A program made the translations under genes and the position numbers. Positions 43,395-53,876 of a DNA stretch of 64,000 nucleotides are shown in pieces. Origin of the DNA: Paralithodes platypus (lineage: Eukaryota > Arthropoda > Malacostraca > Decapoda > Lithodidae). The stretch lies in NCBI GenBank assembly GCA_032716605.1, contig CM064481.1, forward strand, positions 20,578,811 through 20,642,810, written 5' to 3'. The notes beneath the pieces were generated by a model. It ran no database searches. It worked only from the letters and a program-made list of their open reading frames with translations, and had not been told where the DNA came from. Numbering within the stretch: position 1 is the stretch's first letter; each line of letters starts with the position of its first letter.

Positions 43395-44921
43395 TTGTGA
43401 CTAGGGCATATTTACAATCATTTTTTGATCAAATGGTGGAAAAATTCAATGTGAGTAAATGTGGTGCCGGAATCTCCCTCACCATCGTCAGTTGCTCGAC
43501 CGCTGGGTTCAATGAAAGTATCAACTAGACAGACTCATTTCCCCTCCCCTATGACATCTAGTCCAACTCCTTTAATGCCAACTTTGACGACTTCAAATGT
43601 CCGAGTTGTCACAGACGTAATTCCTCCGCCTCTGGAGAAAATCCCTCTTAGAAAAGGCCCTATGCCTCGCCTGTATGGGCCGGATAGGTCCTGGGTGGAT
43701 ATCGTAGCCTTAAACCCACAGGTCGCGCAGCAAACGATCTTGGGGGAGCTTCTGGTACCTGAACATTGGGGTATTCAGGTCAATGAGAGCAAGAAACTTT
43801 GTGGTCTTAACATGTCAAGGGAACTTTTAGACATATCTATTAACCCTCGGAATCCGGGAGGCCTCATATGAGGCAAAACAAAAAATTGGCAGGAATCTGG
43901 GAAGCCTCATATGAGTCTCAAATGAGGTGCTAAAAATTGCCGCTAAAATCATCATAACTCGGCAATCACGCGTCGTAGCGATGTCATCTCAATGGCAGTC
44001 TACAGACAACAAAAATTTCTACAATTTGTAAAACAAATTGACTGCTCTAGGTGGTCTCAATCAGTAGCTACTGAATTATGAAGTTTGCCTGTACCAAAAG
44101 GGCCCCGGACACAGTGATCGGGATCATATGAGGCCCCCCGGATTTCGTGGGTTAAGGCCATTCCAGATTTATATGCCCCAGACTATTTTGTGTATACATC
44201 TAACCCAGCTTTGCCGCCTGCCTCATCTGCATGGCTGTACTCGGATTGGTCAAAAGTTGATGGTTTCAATGATGTTGAAGCTCTAGCAAATTTAACTCCG
44301 GAATTAGATACAATTCTTATCCGAGACCAATCCGGCAACCCACTGCTGCAGATAGGGGAGGTCGGCATGGGGCCCTGGGTTGAACGGGCGGCAGAGGCAC
44401 AACAATTTGCTTGCACAATCACGAGTAAGCCTTCCCATCAAATTCCCCAAGAACAGCACAGTTGGTTTTCACTGCCTGTCGCTATAGCCGGGCATATACC
44501 TAAATTTTTGCTTGAATTCCTCACTGGCCCAAAGTTGTCATTATGGGAAATTCAAGACCCGTTTTCTAGTCCACCTCCAACTCAGCTTAATAAAGACTAT
44601 AAATTGAGGCAAAAGGATTTGAGGCTGTTGTCTCAGTTTCTGCTCAGTCGCCAGACCACAGAATCACTGGTCAGGACGACTGAAGCAGTAACTGATTCGC
44701 AAGCTAAGAAGGCTCTGTCTTTATCTAGGCGTCTTATTCTCCAGAACTCTATCCAATCACTTGGTGACATCAGGGTCGCCTTCTTGGAGGCGGTCCGTGC
44801 TCGTCAGGACCTAAGAGTTTATCTGGTAAAGAATGCCGGAAGAGATTGGGCGCCGCTTAGTTCTTTCCCCAGTCTTAACCCCCAATCTTATGTGCCACGA
44901 TACTTGGAAGACTGTGTTTAG
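43395..44921 (+). pseudogene. DIRS element 4 gag, central and C-terminal part
   Basis: Reads PMPRLYGPDRSWVDIVAL (compare LPSLYGEPASWQNVV in element 3), then ELLDISI up to a TTAA element at 43844. After it the frame resumes as KAIPDLYAPDYFVY, DWSKVDGFNDVEALANL and MGPWVERAAEAQQFA, then a helical region to a stop at 44921. Removing the insert with one TTAA joins DISI to KAIPDL in frame. Upstream frames are shifted. Confidence 0.78.
43844..44151 (+). mobile_element. TTAA-inserted palindromic MITE in DIRS 4 gag
   Basis: 308 bp flanked by TTAA at 43840-43843 and 44152-44155. The ends are inverted repeats of about 28 bases with three differences (CCCTCGGAATCCGGGAGGCC and CCCACGAAATCCGGGGGGCC), followed by TCATATGAGG phrases. 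Its ends differ from the other TTAA elements here, so it is a separate family with piggyBac-like target choice. Confidence 0.92.
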
Positions 44922-45833
44922 CCTCGTAGACTCTGCTAGACAGACTGCCTCCTTGGCGCGGAAGGAGTCACCTAAATTTATTAAGCCAAAATTTAGTCAG
45001 AAGAGTCACCCAAGTGGGACTAATTTTTTTCCGAAATTCAAAACCCCTTCCGTGCCCGGAAGCAGTTAGTCTACCAAGAGTAAACAACAGGGTAAGTGGT
45101 ACAAGGTCAGACTAAGAGTAAACCAGGACAGGAATCTCGACCACCCTCTACCAACCAACCATCTACAGATTCTACACCAACCACATCCCAGTCAAAAAAC
45201 TAGTCAACCACAAAACTCTCTCACTCCCGGGGCCCATGACGGTCGAGTTGGATTCGAGCGTAGTTCTGCCGGACAAATCCAGTTGCATGACTGGATCATT
45301 CCGGACGTGTCACCGGGCTTGGCCCCGGCGGACATGGGCACGAACAGTGGTACGCAAGGGCATCACTTGGCGGTGGCTCCGACGGCCTCGTTTCCGTCAA
45401 CCTTTAGAAGTCAACCATGTTTCTTTAGAGGTGGAGTCACTAGTCCAAGAAATGATAACCAAGCATATCATTGTCCTGGTCAATCCAACTTGCCCAGTTT
45501 ACACGTCCAGACCTTTTCTTGTGCCAAAGAGGGACAGTGCTCAGATGAGACCAGTCGTAGACTTGTCTCACCTGAATCACTACATTCACTACCCATCATT
45601 CAGGATGCTCACTGTCAATCATATCAAGTTAACACTTCCGCTGCAAGGTTGGATGTGTTCTTTAGACCTGATGGAAGCCTATTGGCATGTCCCAGTAAAC
45701 AAAAGGTTCCAAAAATTCCTCGCAATGAGGATCGAGCATCAGACTTATGTCTTGCAACAGATGCCTGTTGGTCTGCACCTGGCATCGAGAATTTTCACCA
45801 AAGTAGTCCGACAGGCTCTGTTACCACTATTAA

Positions 45834-46795
45834 CCCTTCCCGCCCGGCCAGCATTTTAACCCTTAATTGGCGGCGCGCAACTTATGTCTTGTGAAATAAA
45901 TTTGGACTAAGTGGCGGTTCACAACTTATGTCGTGCGCCATTTTCAGCACGTAATGTTGCTGAGAGAGAGAGCTGAGCGGTGTGAGGAGCCTAGCAACTC
46001 TATGACCGCTCATGACCACCGCGGTGGACCAACTGAGGTGACTCCCACCCTTCCCTCCCCTCTCTCACTCGCTACACAGGGAATTATGTAGGGAAATTAC
46101 CTAATTACAGGGTTTTTGCACTCGTGGTGCACGATCATTGCAAGAGAACCAGCGGTCGTACAAGGATGGTTCAGGTGTCATTGGAAATCTCTGTTTACGC
46201 CCTTTCAGGGATAGATATTTGTTTTATGCTCTGGGTCTTATTTAGGCATGAAAATTATCACATAAACAACCCTATTTAGGGTAAAAACACCCCGCTGGGC
46301 GCTACGGTCCGCTAGACCGCCTAGCCCGCCAATAAGGTGTTAAAAGGACACCGCGGCAGATGGGCAGGAGCCCGGGTGTCCTTTTAAAATCTGTAAGCTT
46401 GAAAGCCTATTAAGTGTGTTTTGAAAGCTGTGCGTCCGACGCATGTAAACAAAGCCTGTCTTTGCGACACCGCACCTCCGAAATCAAGAAGGAGACGTCG
46501 GATCAATGTTGTTGTTGTATGGCATGACGAAATTAGTGTCTGCAAAGCTCCGATATTGTCAACATCGTATCGAATCTCTCTCCACGGAAATCGTCATCAC
46601 AACTGAACCAGTTGACTTAGCGAGCTCTACTCAATGCCAGTCTACAGATTGGAAACCGCAGTACGTTTAGAGATGCGTGGAAATTTTCTAGCAGTTAAAA
46701 TAACAAAGAAACGGTAGCCTAGGCATAGACGTTTTTCGGCCAAATCGCCCAGATCTCAACAACGTCCTTAGGAGGGCGAGCCCGGGCCAGAAGGG
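45834..46795 (-). mobile_element. TTAA-inserted MITE (third copy of the 470-bp family) with a nested element
   Basis: Flanked by TTAA at 45830-45833 and 46796-46799. Read from the right end inward it begins CCCTTCTGGCCCGGGC and shares AAAAACGTCTA and GCCTAGGCTACCG with inner copy 1. The block GACTGGCATTGAGTAGAG begins 153 bases inside the right terminus (46642). Net length without the nested element is 478 bp, against 462 and 473 for the other copies. Confidence 0.9.
45860..46339 (+). mobile_element. TTAA-inserted MITE nested in the third copy
   Basis: 480 bp flanked by TTAA at 45856-45859 and 46340-46343. The ends are imperfect inverted repeats (CCCTTAATTGGCGG and, read inward, CACCTTATTGGCGG). 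Two ACTTATGTCNTGTG/CG phrases occur near its left end. It belongs to a different family from its host. Confidence 0.8.
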
Positions 46796-47299
46796 TTAAA
46801 GCAAGGGATCATGATCAAGTGGTATCTAGACGACTGGCTGGTGGTAGCAGAATCCGAGATGCAGTGCCTCAATCATGTCAATTCCATTCTACACCATGTC
46901 AAATCCCTGGGGTTCAATGTCAACTTGGCTAAGTTGAAGCTCGTCTCAGCAAGGGTAATTTAGTGGGTAGGGTTGATGTGGGATACAACACACCTAACCC
47001 TCAGTCAGAGTGTGGACAATCGGAACAGGTTCCGCAAGAAACTTTCTTTTTCTTCACAGTCTGACTACCACGAGGAAGGTGTGGGAGTCTCTCGTCGGCT
47101 CTCTCAACTGGATTCAACTTACTGTGAAGTTGAGCCGGTTGAAAGTAAAGAGGTTAATCTTAAGGGAAACAGATATTTTCCGCTTTTGCCGGCGGAAAAG
47201 TCGTGGCGAATCCCGAAATTAATCCACAACTTACTAGCGGTCTGGGCAAGGCCGGAAACATTGCATTCAATTATGACGTGGACTTCTCCTCTGCCTACG

Positions 47300-48060
47300 G
47301 TATGGGTGGATACCGATGCTTCTGGGACATTGGGTTGGGGTTATTAGTCAAACCTCGGGCATCAAGGTCAGGGTCTTTGGTCCCAATCCAAGGAGTTTCA
47401 CATCAATGCAAAAGAGTTACTAGTTCCCTTATTTTTCCTTCAGGCTCACGGTCCCACTTTGGAGGGGAAATCGATAGCCTTCCGGATGGACAATCTGAAT
47501 GCAGTGTCATGCATTCAGAAGCAAGGGTCAACGAGGTCTCAAATGTTGCTAGAGTTGTTGGAAAAGATCTTTGTGTTAGCAGACAAGCTACACATTCATC
47601 TTCACGCATCTTATCTGCCGGGCGTAGCCAACGTCTGAGCAGATGCTCTGCCACGAAGACGGAACAAAATAGTAGAATGGTCGCTCAAGCAAACTGTCTT
47701 TCAAAAGATGATTGCAGAGCCATACCGTCCACAAGTGGACTTATTCACGTCAGAAGAGAACCACAGACTCCCTCTCTTCCTCACTCGCCGGGAAGTAACT
47801 CCGGAGGGGGGACCAAACGCATTGCTGACGGACTGGAACAGGTGGAATTCCATCTATCTGTTTCCGCCACCAGACACTTCACTCATGTGTCAAGTAGTTC
47901 ACAAACTATGGGATTATCGGGGCATAGTCTTGCTGATCGCGCCCCTGTGGCCGACTCAAGTGTGGTACACCCAGTTGAAGACGTGGTGCGAGAACCCAGT
48001 GTCGCTCCCGATCTCGTGCTTCCACTTAGAGGCAATTGGCAACCTAAAGACCTAGCTGAC
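47300..48060 (+). pseudogene. DIRS element 4 RNase H and methyltransferase-like region
   Basis: After the TAG at 47345 the same frame continues SNLGHQGQGLWSQSKEF, NAKELLVPLFFLQAHG, AFRMDNLNAVSCIQKQG, LHASYLPGVANV and a TGA where other copies have Trp, then ADAL. Downstream come DLFTSEENHRLPLFL, TPEGGPNALLTDWNRWNS, FPPPDTSLMCQ and LIAPLWPTQVWY. These match element 1 block by block. Confidence 0.83.
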
Positions 48061-48099
48061 TTTTGCATTGTGGACATTCAAAAGGCAAAATGGTTGAAA

Positions 48100-49043
48100 C
48101 CCTATGGGGATAGTGTAACTAATACTGTAAGTTCATTAATCAGTATAATTTTTCCACCAGATGTCAGTATCAATCACACTGGAAGGCGATAGTGGAAACT
48201 GACCAGACTGAAGCATCAGTATCTTTAATTTTCATATACCTGGACTATCTATTTGAACAAAAAGGCTTGTCAGTTGTCACACTAAAGAATCACATAACCG
48301 CTATTAGGGGACCATTTTTTGACTTAACTGGTCTCTCAGTACCGCAAGCGGAGGAGAAGGGTTTCATGCGTGCATGTTTCAAGCTTCGCACACCACCACG
48401 TCAGCTCATGCCTACCTGGTCACTTGACAAAGCCTTGTCATTACTAAATTCTCAGAAATATAGTCACAATACTACTTTTTATTTGATCTTAAAGAAGGCA
48501 GTGTTCCTTATGGCCTTGGCTACAGGAAACCGGGTATCTGAGCTGGCGGCGATGAGCAACGAACCGAATTGTCTCAGGTTTTGACAGCTCAACGTCAATG
48601 TTCAAATTACGCCGTCACCTAACTTTATAGCGAAAAACGAGCACAGTGAGCACGTTTTTACGGAATTCGAAGTTCTGGCGCTCAAGAGAGGATATTCTCA
48701 CCATAAATTATGCCCGGTGAAATCTTTAATGATTTATATAGGAGTATCCCGGCCTAACCAACTGGGGGCTCTATGGGTAAATAGAACAGGTACATGCCTT
48801 ACGAAGCGGCATTTAGCAGCTTTACCCGTTGATGTGATCCGGGAAAGCAACCCGGGAACCGTGGGACGTACACATGACATTCGGAAATGGGCCGTCTCAC
48901 TTAGGTTCTTGAAGAATTTTTCTGTCACATGTATTCAGCAGACGCAATTATTGGCGTCCAATCACACCTTCCTAACGCGTTACCTGTCTATTACGCTAGA
49001 TAAACCAAGCATGGCCTGTGTCGCATTGAGACAGTGGGTCTGA
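48100..49043 (+). pseudogene. DIRS element 4 tyrosine recombinase, one in-frame stop
   Basis: From 48192 to 49043 one frame is open except for a TGA at 48582-48584. It shows TLKNHITAIRGPFFDLTG, LRTPPRQLMPTWS, LATGNRVSELAAM (first Arg), FIAKNEHSEHVF, LWVNRTGTCLTKRHLA and GRTHDIRKWAVSLRFL (HxxR). The terminal motif is QLLASNHTFLTRYLSI with the Tyr kept, but the Trp of the other copies is Leu here. The region before 48192 is out of frame. Confidence 0.87.
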
Positions 49044-49086
49044 TGGTCTGGTGCTCTTTAGAATTAATTGTTAGTTTTAAGGAGAA

Positions 49087-49100
49087 GGGGGGGGGGGGGG
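49087..49100 (+). other. G tract of DIRS element 4
   Basis: Fourteen consecutive G's starting 43 bases after the recombinase stop. Confidence 0.75.
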
Positions 49101-49185
49101 CATGAGATAGCTAAGACCCTCAGCCCCGCCGGACATGGTTGTAAGTGCGCAGATGCACTGTGATATCCTTGATCTCAGAAAACTG

Positions 49186-49510
49186 GAAGTTTAAACTGAG
49201 GAAGGGCAGATGTCGTAAGGACACAAAGAAATTCAGCTTCCCATATAGAAGTAGGCTATAGAGACTTGGAACAACTTGGAGGAGGAGGTGGTGCGAGCGA
49301 AGAACATTAAGATGTTCAAATCTAGGTTGGATAAAAGTAAATATGGAAATAGGACAACATAAGCTATGATATGTTAGTCCAAAATACTCGGAATTGGGAA
49401 TATCCATTACGATACTTGTATAAGTAAAATGGATTGATTATAAAGTAACTAAGACAGGACAACACGAGCGCTGCTCAATTCCTGTAAACTACAAATAGGT
49501 ACATACAGTC
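49186..49510 (+). mobile_element. LINE B 3' fragment (copy 3)
   Basis: Plus-strand match to the 3' end of LINE B copy 2: KFKLRKGRCRKDTKKFSFPY at the start, the stop and 3' UTR, and the CR1-like terminal phrase CTACAAATAGGTACATAC near 49495. Heavily 5'-truncated, as usual for LINEs. One frameshift lies near 49255. Confidence 0.85.
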
Positions 49511-49680
49511 AAGAGAAAAAAATGTGTATTGTAAATACATCACCAAATATTTGTGATACTCATTATCATAAGGTTATTCAGGAACTTGCATTATAGTTAC
49601 GAGTAAGATATATTTTGTATATGTTATAAGAATATATATTCATAGACAAAGAATTTATTTTAAACAGTTACAATGTTGTA

Positions 49681-50734
49681 CAGTTGGTCCTCCGGTAACG
49701 CGAGTTTTAGAAACGCGGATTTGGTGGCACGCGGTACACCCCAAATATCCAAAATGTTACTAATGCGGTCAATACTTAGACTGGCGCGGGGTCCAGCTGG
49801 GCTCCGAACCTTTACTCCCAACTTTCGTAGCTCATATCTCTTCAAATATATAGCCTAACCAAGTTTTTATGCATACCGGAGGTAGATATGATCGTTCCCG
49901 TGCATTGGGTGAATACTAGCACACTCCACATTGTGTAGTTAATGTGTGAGGTGAGAATAATTACCGAAACACATTTATGTTATTGTTTGGCTGTCGAGTG
50001 AGTGTGTGTGTTGTCATTGTGTAGACAACATGGCTATGCTATCTCGGTCGCCGAATCTTTACTTACGACTTTCGTAATTTACCGATGCTCATATCTCTGC
50101 AAATAAATTGCCTAACCAAGTGTGTATGCCTACCAGAGGTAGATATGATCGTTGTTGTGCGTTGGGTGAAGACTAGAACACCCTACATTGTGTAGTTATT
50201 GTGTGAAGTGAGAAATAATAAGACGGCGAGTTAGGCGGGAATTCCGAAGCTACGATTTTCGTAATTTACCAATGCTCATATCTCTGCAAATAAATGGCCT
50301 AACCAAGTGTTTATGCATACCAGAGGTAGATATGATCGTTGTTGTGCGTTGGGTGAAGATTAGAACACCCTACAATGTGTAGTTATTGTGTGAGGTGAGA
50401 AATATGATGGAGGGATTTCAGAGCTTCGATCGAAAAATGTCGGCTACTGCTGTGACTCTCTCTCATTAGCCTAGCTGCCTAGCCTAAACGAAATATTTAT
50501 TCAGAGGTAAGAGTTGTTGCAATGGGCAAATCAACTCATTGCACATGTCAAATAACCTTTATAATTGATTTAATTATTATAACATAGGCTTCTATGGAGA
50601 AAAAGTGGACTTTGTGGAAATCCCCAGAACACCAAGGTACCTTTAACATGTAAACATATGGGTTCGGTAATGCGGATTTTGCTAACACGGGCGGTAACCA
50701 GAACACATTGGCCGCGTTAATGGAGGACCAACTG
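49681..50734 (+). mobile_element. Pogo/Tigger-like MITE with internal repeats
   Basis: 1054 bp flanked by TA (49679-49680, 50735-50736). Perfect 13-bp ends CAGTTGGTCCTCC in inverted orientation are followed by GGTAACGCG-type and GTTAATG/GCGG phrases. Inside, three diverged copies of a roughly 150-bp block start near 49830, 50085 and 50270 (CTCATATCTCTGCAAATAAA, GTAGATATGATCGTTGTTGT). No transposase. Confidence 0.87.
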
Positions 50735-51013
50735 TATACATTTAAGTGATCTGGTTTTATACATGCAATCAATAGATTATATGTTATGCACCTTTTCTAC
50801 AATTCTTATCCCATAATTTCATAAAATGGTTGCACACAGATATTTCTTTAAGTACGCTACCTGTATTATCTTTTATATTTTTGATGTATCGTGCATACAA
50901 AAATAAAGAAAGTTAGAGCTCTATATCAGGTTTAGTCTCATCCTATTGTTGGTTTGTTAGTGGTTTGATATTTGTCACGAATGTCCCCCTCCAGACTTGA
51001 GATATCAGGCATA

Positions 51014-51111
51014 TCGTCAATGATGAAGGGGCCACTAACAAATTATAGGTTTGAGTCCCGGAAGGAAGAAGGAAAACCTAATATTTAGTAGTGGCCCCGG
51101 AATCATTGACG
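51014..51111 (+). repeat. Internal complementary region of DIRS element 4
   Basis: Hairpin with arms 51014-51042 and 51080-51111 (GTGGCCCC/GGGGCCAC cores). The upstream box is AATGTCCCCCTCC at 50980. The matching element extremities were not found in the window, since the right end is broken at 51296 and the left end is unknown. Confidence 0.72.
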
Positions 51112-51311
51112 ATTCCGGCCTTCCCTTCCATCCCCTTCCCATTCGTCTCTGATGTTTTCTAAGTTATCTTGATATGTCAGTTAAGGCGGAATGATGCTGG
51201 GCGGTTCAGCGTCTGAGGGCAAACCCACGCTATCAACATCCACACGATGGGAAGCATAGCAAATTAGTAGTTCTAATATTTTTCTTTTTATTATTTTTTA
51301 CCCATATATAT
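51112..51311 (+). other. Truncated right repeat of DIRS 4 and AT-rich junction
   Basis: About 180 bases of the right terminal region followed by an AT-rich stretch that runs into the truncated 3' side of LINE A copy 2. No gene. Confidence 0.45.
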
Positions 51312-52495
51312 TACTGGTAGATATGAGATCATTGATATGAATGAGGAACAGAGTTGGGGCCAAAACTGATCCCTGAGGAACACCAGCATTTATTGAGTGA
51401 AATTGAGAATAAAGGCCATCTACCATTACACATATTTTTCTGTTATGAAGATAAGAAGAAATTAGTGGAACTAATGATGCAAGGCCGTAGAGTGACATCT
51501 TCGACAATAAGGATTGATGCCAGACTATCAAATGCCTTTGATATATCCAGTGCTATTGTATGTGTTTCACCATGTTGGTCTGTAGCTTGGTTGATTTGAT
51601 GCGTAAGAAGGCAAAGAATGTCTGCAGTTGATCGACATCGTCTAAAACCTTATTGCCTATCACTGATTAATTTATTATTCTCAAGATGCTTAATTATGTG
51701 ATTATTTAATATAATTTCAAAGACTTTACCAAGAGTGGAAGTTATAGCTATTGGTCTGTAGTTTGATGGATCTGAAGAGGCACCTTTTTTAGGAACTGGA
51801 TGGATATTTGATTCTTTCCAGGATACTGGCAAGCATGAGGTGTGAGTACACAGACGGAAAAATGTTGCCAATACAGGAGCGAGCACCAAGGAGCAATTTT
51901 TAAGTACTATTGGAGGAATTTCATCTGGACCAGGAGCCTTATCTACTGAGAGATTCTGCAAAATAGTTTTGACATGTCTGGTGTGAATCTTAAGTGAGGG
52001 AATTTCAGGCGAATTAAAATTAAGTACAGGGACATCTTGATTTATTTCATCTAAGGTTGAGTTGGTGGAAAAAATATCCGCAAGAAGGTTAGCTTTACCT
52101 CGTGGATCACTTACAAGATTGCCAGTCGGAGATTTTAATGGTGGAATGGATGAAGCAGTAGTGAAGATGGATTTGAATGAGTTAAGAGTAGACCAAAATA
52201 TTTTGTTATCATTTGGATTATTTAGAAGTTTATTTGCCTGCTTGTGGAGAAAGTTTGATTTAGTTAGATTTAATACAGTTTTGGCATGATTTCTGATGTT
52301 TCTAAAGTAATTAAAGGCTTCATGTGTTTTTGATCTTGTGTATGCATTGTAGGCTATTGCTTTTTGTTCAGTTACTCTAGCACAATTATGGTCAAACCAT
52401 TTAGGTGAATTAGATCTTTTACTGTACTTTTGATGAGGAATAAAAGTTTCCATTCCAATTTTTATAAAATCTTGTATGTGGCTCAAGGTGGAGTG
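51312..52495 (-). pseudogene. LINE A copy 2 linker and RT fragment
   Basis: Frame 52486-51650 runs from MSHIQDFIKIGMETFIPHQ through SPKWFDHNCARVTEQKAI, the KAPGPDEIPP motif and NYRPIAITSTLGKVFE to ISDRQ and a stop where copy 1 has YGFRR (TAC to TAA). It then shifts to VWHQSLLSKMSLYGLASL, GVPQGSVLAPTLFLIHINDL and ends. It shows that the copy 1 frame break at 3325 is a private one-base deletion. Confidence 0.85.
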
Positions 52496-52652
52496 TATTT
52501 ACCTATTTGTATTTACCTATTTGTAGTTTACAGGAATTGAGCAGCGCTCGTGTTGTCCTGTCTTAGTTACTTTAGAATCAATCCATTTTACTTAGACAAG
52601 TATCGTAATGGATATTCCCAGTTCCCAGTATTTTGGACTAACATATCATAAC

Positions 52653-53876
52653 TTATGTTGCCCTATTTCCATATTTACTTTTATCCAACCTAGATTTGAA
52701 CATGTTAATGTTCCTCGCTCTCACCACCTCCTCCTCCAAGTTGTTCCAAGTCTCTATACTCCTATATGGGAAGCTGAATTTCTTTGTGTCCTTACGACAT
52801 CTGCCCTTCCTCAGCTTAAACTCGTGCCCTCTTGTCCTTCCATTATCCCTCACGAATAGATCTTCCCTATCTACTTGTTCCAAACTTTTTACGCCCTTGA
52901 ACATCGTTATTAAGTCACCTCGTTCCCTTCTCTCTTTCAAGGTAGGCAGTTGTAGTGTCTTAAGTCTTTCCTCATATGTCAACTCCTTCAATCTTGGGAT
53001 CATCTTCGTTGCTATCCTTTGGACTTTCTCTAATTTGTTTATATGTTTTTTCAAATGTGGTGACCATATCACTGCTGCATATTCTAATCTTGGTCTTATC
53101 ATAGTCATTATCAGTTTTCTTAACATTTCTTCATCCAAATAGTTAAATGCCCCTCTCATATTGGTTATTATTCCATATGCTCCTCCAATGATCATGTTAA
53201 TATGCTTCTCCGGGGATAGATCATCTTGTATTATCACTCCAAGGTCCTTCTCATGCCGTGTTTTGCCGATTATTTCAATTCCTAATTTGTACTCCCAGCT
53301 TGGCCTTATCTCACTTGTTCCCACTTCCAAAACATGACACTTTTCTGCATTGAAACTCATTTTCCAGGTTTGGCTCCATCTGTGCAACTCATCTAGGTCC
53401 TTTTGAAGATCCTGACAACTTTCTATACAGGTGACATTCTTCATGATCTTAGCGTCATCCGCAAACATATTCATATGACTATTCAAGTTTTCTGGCATGT
53501 CATTTACATAAAGTAGGAACATTATCGGACCCAACACTGATCCCTGTGGTACTCCGCTCGTCACACTCCTCCACTGTGAATATTCGTCTCGTATCATGGT
53601 CCTCATTTCTCTTCCTATTAAAAAGTTTTCCATCCATTTTAACATCCTACCATGTACACCTCCAACAACCTGCAATTTCCACAATAACCTTTTGTGAGGC
53701 ACCCTGTCAAAGGCCTTTTTCAGGTCCAGGTAAACACAGTCAACCCATCCCTCTCTCTCCTGTGTAACATCTACAACTCTGCTATAAAAGCTTAATAAAT
53801 TAGATACACAAGATCTCCCTTCCCTGAATCCAAACTGTTTCTCGCTAAGCACCCCCTGTCCCTCAATGAAGTGTGT
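52653..53876 (-). CDS. LINE B copy 2 reverse transcriptase
   Basis: Continues the frame of the upstream ORF after a TGA at 53877-53879. Motifs: KQFGFREGRSCVSNLLS, motif A YLDLKKAFDRVPHKRLLW, motif B GVPQGSVLGPIMFLLYVNDM, catalytic box MFADDAKIMK, then RPRLEYAAVIWSPHL and KFSFPYRSIETWNNLEEE, with the stop at 52653. All RT catalytic residues are intact. Confidence 0.9.
   Translation of the reverse strand, partial: THFIEGQGVLSEKQFGFREGRSCVSNLLSFYSRVVDVTQEREGWVDCVYLDLKKAFDRVPHKRLLWKLQVVGGVHGRMLKWMENFLIGREMRTMIRDEYSQWRSVTSGVPQGSVLGPIMFLLYVNDMPENLNSHMNMFADDAKIMKNVTCIESCQDLQKDLDELHRWSQTWKMSFNAEKCHVLEVGTSEIRPSWEYKLGIEIIGKTRHEKDLGVIIQDDLSPEKHINMIIGGAYGIITNMRGAFNYLDEEMLRKLIMTMIRPRLEYAAVIWSPHLKKHINKLEKVQRIATKMIPRLKELTYEERLKTLQLPTLKERRERGDLITMFKGVKSLEQVDREDLFVRDNGRTRGHEFKLRKGRCRKDTKKFSFPYRSIETWNNLEEEVVRARNINMFKSRLDKSKYGNRAT

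Larger units (their letters stand above)
45236..47350 (+). pseudogene. DIRS element 4 RT, interrupted by a TTAA element
   Basis: Frame 45236-45829 has GITWRWLRRPRFRQPL, FLVPKRDSAQMRPVVDLS, motif A SLDLMEAYWHVPV and motif B MPVGLHLASRIFTK. After the insertion it continues from 46800 with QGIMIKWYLDDWLVVAES, the catalytic box. Excising 45834-46795 with one TTAA gives LLPLLKQGIM in frame. Further stops and shifts follow (for example TAG near 46960) before RNase H begins at WVDTDASGTLGWGY, which meets a TAG at 47345. Confidence 0.87.
40340..51296 (+). mobile_element. DIRS element 4, AT-rich, many insertions
   Basis: Long leader (from about 40340), gag (42241-44921), ORF2 (45236-48060), recombinase (48100-49043), G tract, internal complementary region (51014-51111) and part of the right repeat, broken at 51296. 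Insertions are LINE D, three TTAA elements, a LINE B fragment and a pogo-like element. The left terminus could not be found, so the left boundary is a guess. Confidence 0.78.
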
